From: CAZKGE01 sp964541695
GTDB lineage: Bacteria > Bacillota > Clostridia > Christensenellales > CAG-138
DNA length: 5,596 nucleotides
Assembly: GCA_964541695.1 (NCBI GenBank)
Contig: CAZIRB010000131.1
Location: forward strand, 1-5,596
Reading direction: 5' to 3'
In this document: positions 1 to 5,596 of the stretch, one piece after another
How the letters are laid out: the number at the start of each line of letters is the position of its first letter
Numbering within the stretch: position 1 is the first letter of the stretch
Position numbers and translations under genes: made by a program
Notes under the pieces: generated by a model
The model's input: the letters and a program-made list of their open reading frames with translations, nothing else
The model's database searches: none
What the model was told of the DNA's origin: nothing

Positions 1-503
1 GTGTCCGCCATGCCGACCGACGCGCGCTCGACCGCGTACGCGCCGCACGAGAGCGGCTCGATCATGGCCGCGTGCAGCTTGTCGATGCTCTTGGGCACCC
101 TGTGGATCACCGCGCCGCGCCGCAGCAGCATGTATTCGGCCCAGCCGCCGCCCAAGAAGCCGTTCGGGTTTTCGCAGAGGTTGTAGAAGCCGCCGCGGCA
201 GCAATAACATTCGCCGCACGGAATCTGCACCTCGGCAACGCAACGGTCGCCTTCCGCAAGGCCGTATTGTTCGGTAAAGCCTTCGCCCGTCTCAACGATT
301 ACGCCGACGTACTCGTGACCGGGGATTTCGCCGTCGTTGATGCCCCACGGCGCCTTGCCCTCGTACATGATCCGGTCGCCCGTGCAGATACCGGCGGCCT
401 CGATTTTGATGACGGCCTCCAACGGCCCGGCGACGGGCCGGTCCACGAGCTCCACCCGAAAGTCGTGCGCTGCGTGCGCAACGACGGCGCGCATTTTCTC
501 CAT
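1..503 (-). CDS. Zn-dependent medium-chain alcohol/polyol dehydrogenase, N-terminal part (runs off window)
   Basis: This is the N-terminal 167 codons of a zinc-binding MDR-family dehydrogenase; the Rossmann NAD(P) domain lies beyond the left edge. Visible are the first catalytic zinc ligand in AAGICTGD (Cys40), the GHE motif (His63, Glu64) followed by VGVIVE, and GDR at 85-87. The structural-zinc loop has Cys96, Cys99, Cys102 and Cys110 in the classical C-x2-C-x2-C-x7-C spacing. GGGWAEYM (118-125) and IEPLSCG (148-154) follow, with Glu149 a likely distal zinc ligand as in sorbitol dehydrogenases. From memory, the overall pattern is closest to proteins annotated erythritol/L-threitol dehydrogenase, so a polyol or sugar substrate is inferred but not proven. 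The start is ATG at 503, 4 nt after the isomerase stop codon. Its Shine-Dalgarno (GAGGTAGGA) spans that stop, which implies coupled translation. An in-frame Met at codon 4 is a weaker alternative start. The MDR family call is near certain; the substrate is not. Confidence 0.9.
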   Translation of the reverse strand, partial: MEKMRAVVAHAAHDFRVELVDRPVAGPLEAVIKIEAAGICTGDRIMYEGKAPWGINDGEIPGHEYVGVIVETGEGFTEQYGLAEGDRCVAEVQIPCGECYCCRGGFYNLCENPNGFLGGGWAEYMLLRRGAVIHRVPKSIDKLHAAMIEPLSCGAYAVERASVGMAD

Positions 504-507
504 GTTC

Positions 508-1923
508 CTACCTCAATTCGTCCCGGTATTCCTGCCATTCGGAAGCGGCCAGCGAGAAATGCGCGGCAAATTCGCGCAGCGCGCTCTCCGCTTCCCCCGC
601 GCAGATTGCGTAGTGGTGTGGGCTGCCGAAACGGAACGCCGCGTCCAGAAACGCCGCCGCCGATATCGGCCGTCCCTCCATCGTAAAATTCCCGATCCAC
701 GCGCGCCCACCGTCGTAGCCCCTGTCCGGCCCCGGCACAATCTCCGCCTGGCAGACGAACAGACGGCCGGCGTCCCCGCCCGCAAGCCGGCAGATCGTGA
801 CCGTACATGGCGCAAACTTCATGTCCACGCAGGCGCCCGGATGGTCCAGTATCGCGGCGTCGCAGGGGTACTTAATCAGCTCACAGCCCGCGCCGTCCAT
901 ATAGCATCGCATGCCGATCCCGCAGTGCCAGAACTGCAGCGCGTCGCGGTCCAGGTCGGCCGCGACCATGTCCAGCAGCAGCGGCCGCTCGCCCGTGATC
1001 TCGGAGAGCAGCAGCATCGTCAGCGCGCCGGGCATGTCGCCCTCGCAGGAGACGATCGTACCCTGCTCGTTCAAGAACGAGAGCGCGAGGCACACGGAGA
1101 ACTTCCAGTCCGCCTGGATCTCCGGCCAGCAGCGCAGCGCGAGCGCGGACGCGCCCGCCTCGTTTTGCAGCGCCTCGAGCGCAAGCGCCAGCCGCGCGTT
1201 CTGCTCGACCTCGGCCCTAAAACGCGTCGAGCCGCACGCCCAATCGCGCATGCGCTCCGCGAGGGCTTCCGCCTCGCGCTGCGGCACGGCCCGCATCCGC
1301 TCGGCAAGCCGGTCGAGCGGAACATGCAGCAGCCGCGTGCCAAATCGCGCGAGCACCGCCTCGGGCGAGTATTGCAGATTGACAAACCCGTCGGCCGTGT
1401 CGCCGACGCCGAGAAGCGCCGCGCCCGACAGCCGCTTTTTTGCGCGCAGCGCGCCGACGGTGACCATGAGCCGCCGCGCGAAGTACGGGCCCTGCGGCTC
1501 GCCGTACAGCCACTTGGCGCGCTTGCCGCCGCAGGAAACGGACAGCTGCTCGGCCGTGCTCAGATACAGATTCGCGCAGGTTAGCGAGTTGAGCGTCAAA
1601 TTGCCGGTGCGTTGCGGCTCCGGCACGCTCCAGACCATCAGCTCCTGCTTTGAGCGCATGAACGGCTCGACGATGCGGCCGTCGCCCGCCAACCGGCAGC
1701 ACATGAGGATCGTCAGGTCCGCCGCCCGCTCGGAAAACTCCGCGGCGATGGCAACTGCGTCCGCGGCCGAGGCCAGCGTCCGGTCGGTTTCGATCAGGCG
1801 GACGTTCGGCAGCGATTGCACGAACGCAGCCGCGTCGGAATACAGCTTTGCGCAGTTGTTCAGCGGGTCCGGCGTGCGCGCAATCGCGACCGTCAGCGGC
1901 CCTTGCGGTACCGGCGCGCTCAT
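508..1923 (-). CDS. L-fucose/L-arabinose isomerase-like protein
   Basis: This 471-residue cytoplasmic protein is of the L-fucose isomerase-like family, whose known members interconvert aldoses and ketoses with a divalent metal (Mn-type). Motifs that fit: RCWPEIQ at 264-270, CEGDMPGALTM at 293-303, WHCG at 332-335 and GSPHHYAI at 433-440. By analogy with the E. coli FucI metal site (Glu337, Asp361, His528), the likely ligands are Glu268, Asp296 and His436 or His437; this mapping is my inference. The protein is clearly shorter than FucI (about 590 residues) but within the range of the 'fucose isomerase-like' relatives, whose substrates are often unknown. The start is ATG at 1923, with GGAGG 6 nt upstream. 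It overlaps the stop of the preceding ATPase gene as ATGA (4 nt), a typical coupling arrangement. The lack of sugar-kinase or aldolase genes in view means the sugar cannot be named, and an isomerase of an acidic or branched sugar is equally possible. Confidence 0.85.
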   Translation of the reverse strand: MSAPVPQGPLTVAIARTPDPLNNCAKLYSDAAAFVQSLPNVRLIETDRTLASAADAVAIAAEFSERAADLTILMCCRLAGDGRIVEPFMRSKQELMVWSVPEPQRTGNLTLNSLTCANLYLSTAEQLSVSCGGKRAKWLYGEPQGPYFARRLMVTVGALRAKKRLSGAALLGVGDTADGFVNLQYSPEAVLARFGTRLLHVPLDRLAERMRAVPQREAEALAERMRDWACGSTRFRAEVEQNARLALALEALQNEAGASALALRCWPEIQADWKFSVCLALSFLNEQGTIVSCEGDMPGALTMLLLSEITGERPLLLDMVAADLDRDALQFWHCGIGMRCYMDGAGCELIKYPCDAAILDHPGACVDMKFAPCTVTICRLAGGDAGRLFVCQAEIVPGPDRGYDGGRAWIGNFTMEGRPISAAAFLDAAFRFGSPHHYAICAGEAESALREFAAHFSLAASEWQEYRDELR

Positions 1924-2762
1924 ACGGCGCCTCCGTTCCTGTTCTCCGGCGCGACGCCGGCGTCGGCCAGGGCCTTAATAAACGCGTCGACCGTCAGCGC
2001 GCGCCGGCCGAGCCCGAGCTCCTTGGCCAGCTGCCCGACGTACGGCGGATGCAGCGCCGCCTCCTTTAGCACGCAGTCGTCCCAGAATATCTCCTGCGGG
2101 CTGCCGTCGGCGATGATGTTGCCGTGCGCCATGACCACGACGCGGTCGAAGTTGTTGACCACAAACTCCATGTCGTGCGTGATCGTCAGCACCGCTTTGC
2201 CCTGGGATTGCAGATAGTCGACGATGCCCGCGATGCGCTTTAAGCACACGAGGTCCTGTCCGGCCGTCGGCTCGTCCAGTATCACGAGCGCGGGGTCCTG
2301 AAGGATGACGGAGCAGATCGTCACGAATTTCCTGTGCGAATACGAGAGATCGTACGGGTTTTCCTCGCTCTTGTCCGCAAGGCCGACGATGCCGAGCGCC
2401 TCCATCGCCTTCTCGCGAATCTGTTCCGGCGGGAAGACCTTGTTATAGCGCAGCGTATAGCTGATCTCGCTGTAAATATCCTTATTGCAGATCTGGTCGT
2501 CCGGGTTTTGGAACACATACCCGACGTCGCTCGCTATGGCCGCCACCGTCTTTTTCGCGGTGGAGCAGCCGTTTACGCGCACCTCGCCCTCCGTCGGCCG
2601 CAAAAGGCCGTTCATCAGCTTGGCGGCGGTCGTCTTGCCCGCGCCGTTCTCGCCGATGATGGCGATCTTTTCGCCGGCGTTCACCGTCAGGCTGATGCCC
2701 TCGACGGCCCGACACCCGTTCGGATACGCGAAACTGACGCGGTCCAGTTCAAGAATCGGCAT
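1920..2762 (-). CDS. ecfA2: ECF transporter ATPase subunit (A2), degenerate signature motif
   Basis: This 280-residue ABC ATPase powers the ECF importer from the cytoplasmic face. Walker A is GENGAGKT (37-44), the Q-loop is FQNPDDQ with Gln85, and Walker B is LVILDEP with Asp163 and catalytic Glu164. The switch histidine is His196 in ITHDME. The C-terminal part (about 220-280), including PPYVGQLAKELGL, is the extra domain seen in CbiO/EcfA proteins. The ABC signature is odd: where LSGGQ is expected, it reads LSYSH (139-143), followed by RKFVTI. The D-loop reads AGQD (167-170) instead of the usual AGLD or SALD. These substitutions lie in an otherwise intact frame, so they are not the result of a frameshift. 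The ATG at 2762 lies 14 nt inside the end of the other ATPase gene, with AAGGAGGG about 8 nt upstream. The A1/A2 naming is arbitrary here and follows gene order. Confidence 0.95.
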   Translation of the reverse strand: MPILELDRVSFAYPNGCRAVEGISLTVNAGEKIAIIGENGAGKTTAAKLMNGLLRPTEGEVRVNGCSTAKKTVAAIASDVGYVFQNPDDQICNKDIYSEISYTLRYNKVFPPEQIREKAMEALGIVGLADKSEENPYDLSYSHRKFVTICSVILQDPALVILDEPTAGQDLVCLKRIAGIVDYLQSQGKAVLTITHDMEFVVNNFDRVVVMAHGNIIADGSPQEIFWDDCVLKEAALHPPYVGQLAKELGLGRRALTVDAFIKALADAGVAPENRNGGAV

Positions 2763-3621
2763 GGGCTGCGCCCTCCTTCCCCATCAGACGGCCAATTGTT
2801 TCCTTCGCCTGCGCGATCGTGATCGGAACGCGGTCGAGCGCGTAACCGCGCTCGCGCAGCGCGATGCCGAGCGCCGCGCACTGCGGCAGCACGACGCCGT
2901 AGTCGAGCAGCCGCACATCGCTTAAGACCTCCTGCGCGGTCCCGTCCAGCACGATCTCGCCTTCGTCCATTAAGATCACGCGGTCGGCGTATTCCGCGAT
3001 CCGGTCGATCTTTTGCTCGACGAGGATGGTCGTCTTCCCGTTTTTCTTCATCGTGTCGATGATGCGGAACACATCCTCCGTCCCTTTCGGGTCGAGCTGG
3101 CTCGTCGGCTCGTCGATGATCAGCACGGCCGGCTCCATTACGATGACGGACGCGAGCGCGACGCGCTGGCACTGTCCGCCGGACAGCTTCATCGGGTGCT
3201 TGTCCGCAAGGTGCTCGATGTGCAAAAGTTTCAGCACCGCGTCGACGCGGCCGAATATCTCCCCGCGCGCGATGCCGAGGTTCTCCAGGCCGTATGCGAT
3301 CTCCTCGTATACGGTGGCCTTGATGCCGCTATTTTGGTTGAACGGGTTCTGGAACACGTAGCCCACGTCGGCCGCAAGCTCGCCGATGCCCGTTTCCAGC
3401 ACGTCCTTGCCGTTGACGGTGACCGTGCCCGTGATCTTGCCGTGGTAAAAATGCGGGATGAAGCCGCGGATCACGTTGCAGAGCGTCGTCTTACCCGCGC
3501 CGTTTTTGCCGATGATGGCGACAAACTCCCCCTGCTCGATCGCAAGGTCGATGCCGCGCAGGTTCTTTTTGGGAGAGACCGGGTAGCGGTACGATACGTT
3601 CTTAATCTCTACGCAAGCCAT
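2749..3621 (-). CDS. ecfA1: ECF transporter ATPase subunit (A1), switch His replaced by Gln
   Basis: This 290-residue ABC ATPase is the partner of the downstream ATPase. Walker A is GKNGAGKT (38-45), the Q-loop is FQNPFNQ with Gln91, the signature is a canonical LSGGQ (146-150), and Walker B is VLIIDEP with Asp170 and Glu171. The D-loop is SQLD (174-177). In place of the switch histidine it has Gln203 in ILVEQKIDRI. A Gln at this place is also known in LivF of branched-chain amino-acid transporters, so it is tolerated in a heterodimer. The start is taken as ATG at 3621 because MACVEIKNVSYRYP begins the ABC fold exactly there and a GGGAGGG ribosome site lies about 8 nt upstream. An in-frame ATG at 3732 would add 37 residues of Arg-rich sequence that merely overlaps EcfT out of frame. 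The gene overlaps the end of ecfT by 13 nt and the start of the second ATPase gene by 14 nt, so tight stoichiometric co-expression is likely. Confidence 0.95.
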   Translation of the reverse strand: MACVEIKNVSYRYPVSPKKNLRGIDLAIEQGEFVAIIGKNGAGKTTLCNVIRGFIPHFYHGKITGTVTVNGKDVLETGIGELAADVGYVFQNPFNQNSGIKATVYEEIAYGLENLGIARGEIFGRVDAVLKLLHIEHLADKHPMKLSGGQCQRVALASVIVMEPAVLIIDEPTSQLDPKGTEDVFRIIDTMKKNGKTTILVEQKIDRIAEYADRVILMDEGEIVLDGTAQEVLSDVRLLDYGVVLPQCAALGIALRERGYALDRVPITIAQAKETIGRLMGKEGAAHADS

Positions 3622-4403
3622 TTGTAATACCCTCCCACGATGCAGCAGCAAGCGCTGACGATAATCAGCGCGATCCGGAACACTTTCTGCGCTTTCGTAT
3701 CGGTCACGACGCGCAACCGGGTCTTTTGGCACGGGTAGTTGAAGCCGCGCGTTTCCAGCGCGAGCGATTTCTCCTCCGCCACCGAGAACGACGAGAGCAG
3801 AAGCGGCAGCAGCATGGGCAGAAACGCCCGCGCACGCGTCTTAAGGTTCCCCTCGGTCTCGATGCCGCGCGCGCGCTGCGCGTCCTGTATCGCCTTCGCG
3901 TTCGCGCTCATCTGCGGGATCATCTGGAACGTGGATAGGATGACGAACGTCGCGTTCGGCGGGCAGTTGCGCTGCTCGAGCGAGAGCATCAGGCTCTCCC
4001 AGTCCGTCGTCGTGGCGACGAACACGAACGCGCTCGAGAAGCCCATGATCACGCTGCTCTTGGTCAACCCTTCGATCAATCCGTCCCGGTAGATGGCGAA
4101 CCTGCCGTAGCTGGCAAGCACCGGCCCGCTCCCGTAGAACAGCGACCTGGCGAGAATCAACAGAAGCACGAATATCACCAGTACGGAAAGCATAATCCTG
4201 CCGTAGTTTTTCGCCTTTCCGCACGTCAGCGTCAAAATCAAAAACAACAGCGTCAGCGCAAAGCCGGTGTAGTACCCGGGCGTACAGATGGCCAGCGCGC
4301 TGCAGCAAAAAAGAATCACCAGTTTTGTAATCGGATACAGATCCAAAATGAGTTTTCCGCGTTTTGCGGTGGAGACCTGCTCGTGCAGTGCATCGAAATT
4401 CAT
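3609..4403 (-). CDS. ecfT: ECF transporter transmembrane coupling protein EcfT
   Basis: This 264-residue integral membrane protein couples ATP hydrolysis in the two ATPases to movement of the S component. Hydrophobic segments lie near residues 26-60 (two helices close together), 70-88, 116-130, 194-207 and 242-258. The long cytoplasmic coupling region between about 132 and 220 carries the two short Arg-Gly motifs typical of EcfT: AQRARG (Ala178-Arg179-Gly180) and LETRGF (Thr218-Arg219-Gly220). These dock in grooves on the ATPases. The length matches the usual EcfT (about 260). The start is ATG at 4403, with GGAGGG 6 nt upstream. It is the first gene after a 199-nt gap containing a terminator-like hairpin, so it may be expressed at a different level from the S component. 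The 3' end overlaps the first ATPase gene by 13 nt. Confidence 0.93.
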   Translation of the reverse strand: MNFDALHEQVSTAKRGKLILDLYPITKLVILFCCSALAICTPGYYTGFALTLLFLILTLTCGKAKNYGRIMLSVLVIFVLLLILARSLFYGSGPVLASYGRFAIYRDGLIEGLTKSSVIMGFSSAFVFVATTTDWESLMLSLEQRNCPPNATFVILSTFQMIPQMSANAKAIQDAQRARGIETEGNLKTRARAFLPMLLPLLLSSFSVAEEKSLALETRGFNYPCQKTRLRVVTDTKAQKVFRIALIIVSACCCIVGGYYKWLA

Positions 4404-4493
4404 GTCGCACCCTCCGTTTTCGCAAGATCAGCGCCGTTTCCCGAATGGAATTTATCGTGGATGTCCGCGCTTTATGGATGCCCGTCTGAAACG

Positions 4494-4546
4494 AAAAACG
4501 CGGGAGACCGTGCGCGGCGCGGTCCTGACGCACCCGGATCTCCCGC
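4494..4546 (-). terminator. Intrinsic terminator or attenuator between the S component gene and ecfT
   Basis: Positions 4500-4507 (GCGGGAGA) pair perfectly with 4539-4546 (TCTCCCGC). An inner stem, with short bulges, adds 4508-4510 with 4535-4537 and 4511-4514 with 4529-4532. In the minus-strand transcript this 15-bp imperfect hairpin is followed, after one G, by five U (4498-4494) and then CGUUU. That is the form of a Rho-independent terminator oriented to stop transcription coming from the S component gene. ecfT and the rest would then depend on read-through or on a separate promoter; I see no convincing promoter in 4404-4490. The opposite strand has no U-tract on its exit side. Confidence 0.65.
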
Positions 4547-4602
4547 TCACATTCATTTTGCCGCATACGCCGCGGCGGAAATCATCGATTGAACCGCGTT
4601 TA

Positions 4603-5220
4603 CTACTTGTCCGCTTCCACGTCGTCGTCCACCGCCGCGTGCTTGAAGTACACGTAGCCCAGCGGGAACTTGGACAGCATGCGGTCCGACAGCGCCTTGG
4701 TGACGATGTAGACGACCGCGACGGAGATCAGCTTGTCCGCAAACTCCGTGATGAGGCCCGAGATCAGCGTGGCCATGATCAGGCTCATGCCCGCCGCCTG
4801 CATGCCGATGATCAGCGCGCTCTGGCCGGTGCCCGTGATGCCGCCGTAGAGCAGCGCGGTGATCGGCGTGGAAAGAACGACGCCGATGAACGCGATGATG
4901 AGGCCGCTCACAATGGTCTTCGGGATCGTTTTGAGGAAGCCCTTCTTCGACAGCCAGCCCGAAACGAGGCCGTACGCGATCGTCACGGGAATGTAGGCGA
5001 TCGACGCGGGTGCGGCGATGCTGTTGATCAGCGTCGACAGCGCGCCGAGCACCATGCCGGGAATCGGGCCGCAGATGGCACCCATCATGATCGTTCCGAT
5101 CACATCGAGGTACATCGGCAGCTTCAGCGCGTTTGCAATCTGCGCGCCTACAAAGTTGATTGCGATACAGATCGGGATCATTGCCAGGGTCATCGTGCTC
5201 CACGTTTTGGTCTTTTTCAT
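4603..5220 (-). CDS. ECF transporter S component (substrate-binding membrane protein), substrate unknown
   Basis: This is a 205-residue, very hydrophobic protein with about six membrane helices (roughly 8-30, 38-62, 73-90, 100-125, 133-157 and 158-176). Its size and topology fit S components, the membrane proteins that bind the cargo in ECF importers. The stretch KLPMYLDVIGTIMMGAICGP (33-52), a Pro-x-x-Leu-Asp then Gly-Thr then Gly-Pro pattern, is characteristic of S components lying beside EcfT/EcfA. I do not recognise a named vitamin family (RibU, ThiT, BioY, FolT, NiaX, CbrT) in it. The acidic C-terminus (DDDVEADK) is followed by two adjacent in-frame stops, TAG TAA. The start is ATG at 5220: MKKTKTW is a typical positive N-terminus, and GAGAGGA lies about 5 nt upstream. 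The longer reading from 5364 would begin in the -35 box of the promoter and is rejected. As first gene of the cluster, next to sugar-type enzymes, its cargo is probably a carbohydrate-like compound; this is inference from context only. Confidence 0.88.
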   Translation of the reverse strand: MKKTKTWSTMTLAMIPICIAINFVGAQIANALKLPMYLDVIGTIMMGAICGPIPGMVLGALSTLINSIAAPASIAYIPVTIAYGLVSGWLSKKGFLKTIPKTIVSGLIIAFIGVVLSTPITALLYGGITGTGQSALIIGMQAAGMSLIMATLISGLITEFADKLISVAVVYIVTKALSDRMLSKFPLGYVYFKHAAVDDDVEADK

Positions 5221-5334
5221 GACAATCCTCTCTTTCCATGATTGATTTATGGAACGGCAAAACGTATGCCGTCGGGGTACAGAGGAAAAATGTGGCGCAA
5301 ACGTTACAATCCTGAAAACATCCGGGCTTTTAAT
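5221..5334 (-). other. 5' leader of the S component mRNA
   Basis: This is the transcribed but untranslated stretch between the predicted start point and the S component ATG. It can form a 6-bp hairpin with arms at 5254-5259 (ACGGCA) and 5267-5272 (TGCCGT) around a 7-nt loop, and a weaker 5-bp one (5235-5239 with 5249-5253) just before the ribosome site. The octamer AGGATTGT occurs twice on the minus strand, at 5313-5306 and at 5229-5222, the second copy containing the Shine-Dalgarno. I recognise no known riboswitch class (no TPP, cobalamin, FMN or similar core), and no terminator precedes the start codon. Confidence 0.4.
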
Positions 5335-5352
5335 GATTATACTATAATCATT
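5332..5352. promoter_or_regulatory. Perfect inverted repeat overlapping the -10 box, probable repressor operator
   Basis: The arms AATGATTATA (5332-5341) and TATAATCATT (5343-5352) are exact reverse complements around a single central base. The repeat covers the -10 box and the expected start point of the operon promoter, the usual place for a repressor that senses the pathway substrate. No regulator gene lies in the window. The AT-rich palindrome contains TATAAT on both strands, so part of its symmetry could come from overlapping -10-like sequences, but ten exact base pairs are more than that requires. Confidence 0.6.
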
Positions 5353-5369
5353 GCATCGCAGCATGTCAA
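5341..5369 (-). promoter_or_regulatory. Housekeeping (sigma-A/sigma-70 type) promoter of the ECF operon
   Basis: On the minus strand a perfect -35 box TTGACA (5369-5364) is followed by a 17-nt spacer and a -10 box TATAGT (5346-5341), one mismatch from TATAAT. Transcription would start near 5334, giving a leader of about 110 nt before the S component ATG at 5220. A perfect TATAAT also occurs at 5341-5336 but sits 22 nt from the -35 box, so it is the poorer choice. The position, orientation and lack of any other gene in between make this the promoter of the cluster. Confidence 0.75.
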
Positions 5370-5370
5370 G

Positions 5371-5596
5371 ACGGAAAAATTAGACCGTCAGTACAGAAAC
5401 CGCACATATCGCGCAAATTCGCCTTCCAATTTTTGGATCGGCGCAGGTTTTTGGAAAAATACAGTAAGCTCCGCTTTCGGGGCATGTTTTGCGCCGGCTT
5501 TTGCATAAAAAAACTCCTGCGCTTGCAGGCGGACAAAGATTTGGTTTGGTTATGAATTTCAAGCTGTTTTTGGCGCCGCAGCACAGGCCCCGCGGG
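5371..5596. other. Intergenic DNA without a recognisable gene
   Basis: This stretch is less GC-rich than the gene cluster and has several homopolymer runs. Open frames of 60-90 codons exist on both strands, but they cross the terminator or promoter signals, lack convincing ribosome sites and give protein sequences without any domain or hydrophobic pattern. Apart from the terminator at 5507-5529, I see only a weak hairpin near 5469-5484 (GCTCCG/CGGGGC on the plus strand, one G-U pair) with no U-tract directly after it. The end of the upstream transcription unit probably lies just beyond the right edge. Confidence 0.5.
5507..5529 (-). terminator. Likely intrinsic terminator of an upstream minus-strand unit
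   Basis: On the minus strand CCTGC (5529-5525), a 4-nt loop AAGC and GCAGG (5520-5516) form a compact GC-rich 5-bp hairpin, followed by AG and then seven T (5513-5507). The stem is short but the U-tract is good. It would end transcription from a gene to the right of the window and so insulate the ECF operon, which has its own promoter about 140 nt further on. Confidence 0.5.

Noticed and set aside
337..1978. Long plus-strand open frames (337-1584 and 911-1978) opposite the isomerase
   Set aside because: They are shadows of a GC-rich gene: Arg/Ala/Ser-rich, without domains, fully overlapping a minus-strand protein with clear family motifs.
2331..2360. Possible sequencing error or frameshift explaining the missing LSGGQ in the second ATPase
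   Set aside because: The frame is continuous and matches the family on both sides; LSYSHRKFVTI aligns without gap to LSGGQ-xRVAI, so substitution is the better explanation.
3622..3732. N-terminal extension of the first ATPase from an ATG at 3732
   Set aside because: The extra 37 residues are Arg-rich, overlap EcfT codons in another frame and precede a natural ABC start (MACVEIKNVSYRYP) that has its own GGGAGGG site.
4288..5241. 317-codon plus-strand open frame opposite the S component and ecfT start
   Set aside because: Its composition is dominated by Arg, Asp and His with no domain; it runs antisense to two well-supported membrane-protein genes.
5221..5364. Longer S component reading starting at 5364
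   Set aside because: It would start inside the -35 box and run through the promoter and leader; the 48 extra residues have no membrane pattern, and ATG 5220 has a good ribosome site.
5469..5484. Second terminator-like hairpin GCTCCG/CGGGGC
   Set aside because: It includes a G-U pair on the plus strand and a mismatch on the minus strand, and no U-tract follows directly on either side.
5366..5584. 72-codon minus-strand frame and 88-codon plus-strand frame (5242-5508) in the right-hand intergenic region
   Set aside because: They cross the predicted terminator or the promoter, lack good ribosome sites and show no recognisable protein features.

Overview
The window reads as one co-directional gene cluster on the minus strand. 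Transcription runs from the right end of the window to the left. The DNA is GC-rich with strong Shine-Dalgarno sites (GGAGG or AAGGAGG), short gene overlaps, a consensus housekeeping (sigma-A type) promoter and intrinsic terminators. Together with a complete energy-coupling factor (ECF) transporter, this points to a GC-rich member of the Bacillota, probably a Clostridia-type anaerobe. The lineage is an inference from style and gene content, not from a marker gene.

Layout from right to left. Positions 5371-5596 hold no recognisable gene, only a likely terminator (5507-5529) for a minus-strand unit further right. A near-consensus promoter lies at 5341-5369. A perfect 10-bp inverted repeat (5332-5352) overlaps its -10 box and looks like an operator. 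A leader of roughly 110 nt follows, then the ECF S component (4603-5220). A 199-nt gap with a hairpin and U-tract (4494-4546) separates this from the ECF module: EcfT (3609-4403), ATPase A1 (2749-3621) and ATPase A2 (1920-2762). After these come an L-fucose-isomerase-like protein (508-1923) and the N-terminal 167 codons of a zinc-dependent medium-chain dehydrogenase (1-503), which runs off the left edge. From ecfT onward the genes overlap by 4-14 nt or are separated by 4 nt, so they are very likely co-transcribed and translationally coupled.

How the genes may work together. The S component binds a small substrate, EcfT couples it to the two ATPases, and the two enzymes resemble those acting on sugars or polyols: an isomerase of the L-fucose/L-arabinose isomerase fold and a dehydrogenase resembling the erythritol/L-threitol type. 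The simplest reading is a dedicated ECF importer for a sugar, sugar alcohol or related polyhydroxy compound, feeding its own catabolic enzymes. That would be notable, because characterised ECF transporters mostly carry vitamins and Ni/Co ions. The substrate cannot be read from the sequence.

The second notable point is the ATPase pair. A2 lacks the LSGGQ signature (it has LSYSH) and has an altered D-loop. A1 lacks the switch histidine (it has Gln). In a heterodimer all three changes fall in the same composite ATP site and leave the other site canonical, which suggests an asymmetric ATPase.
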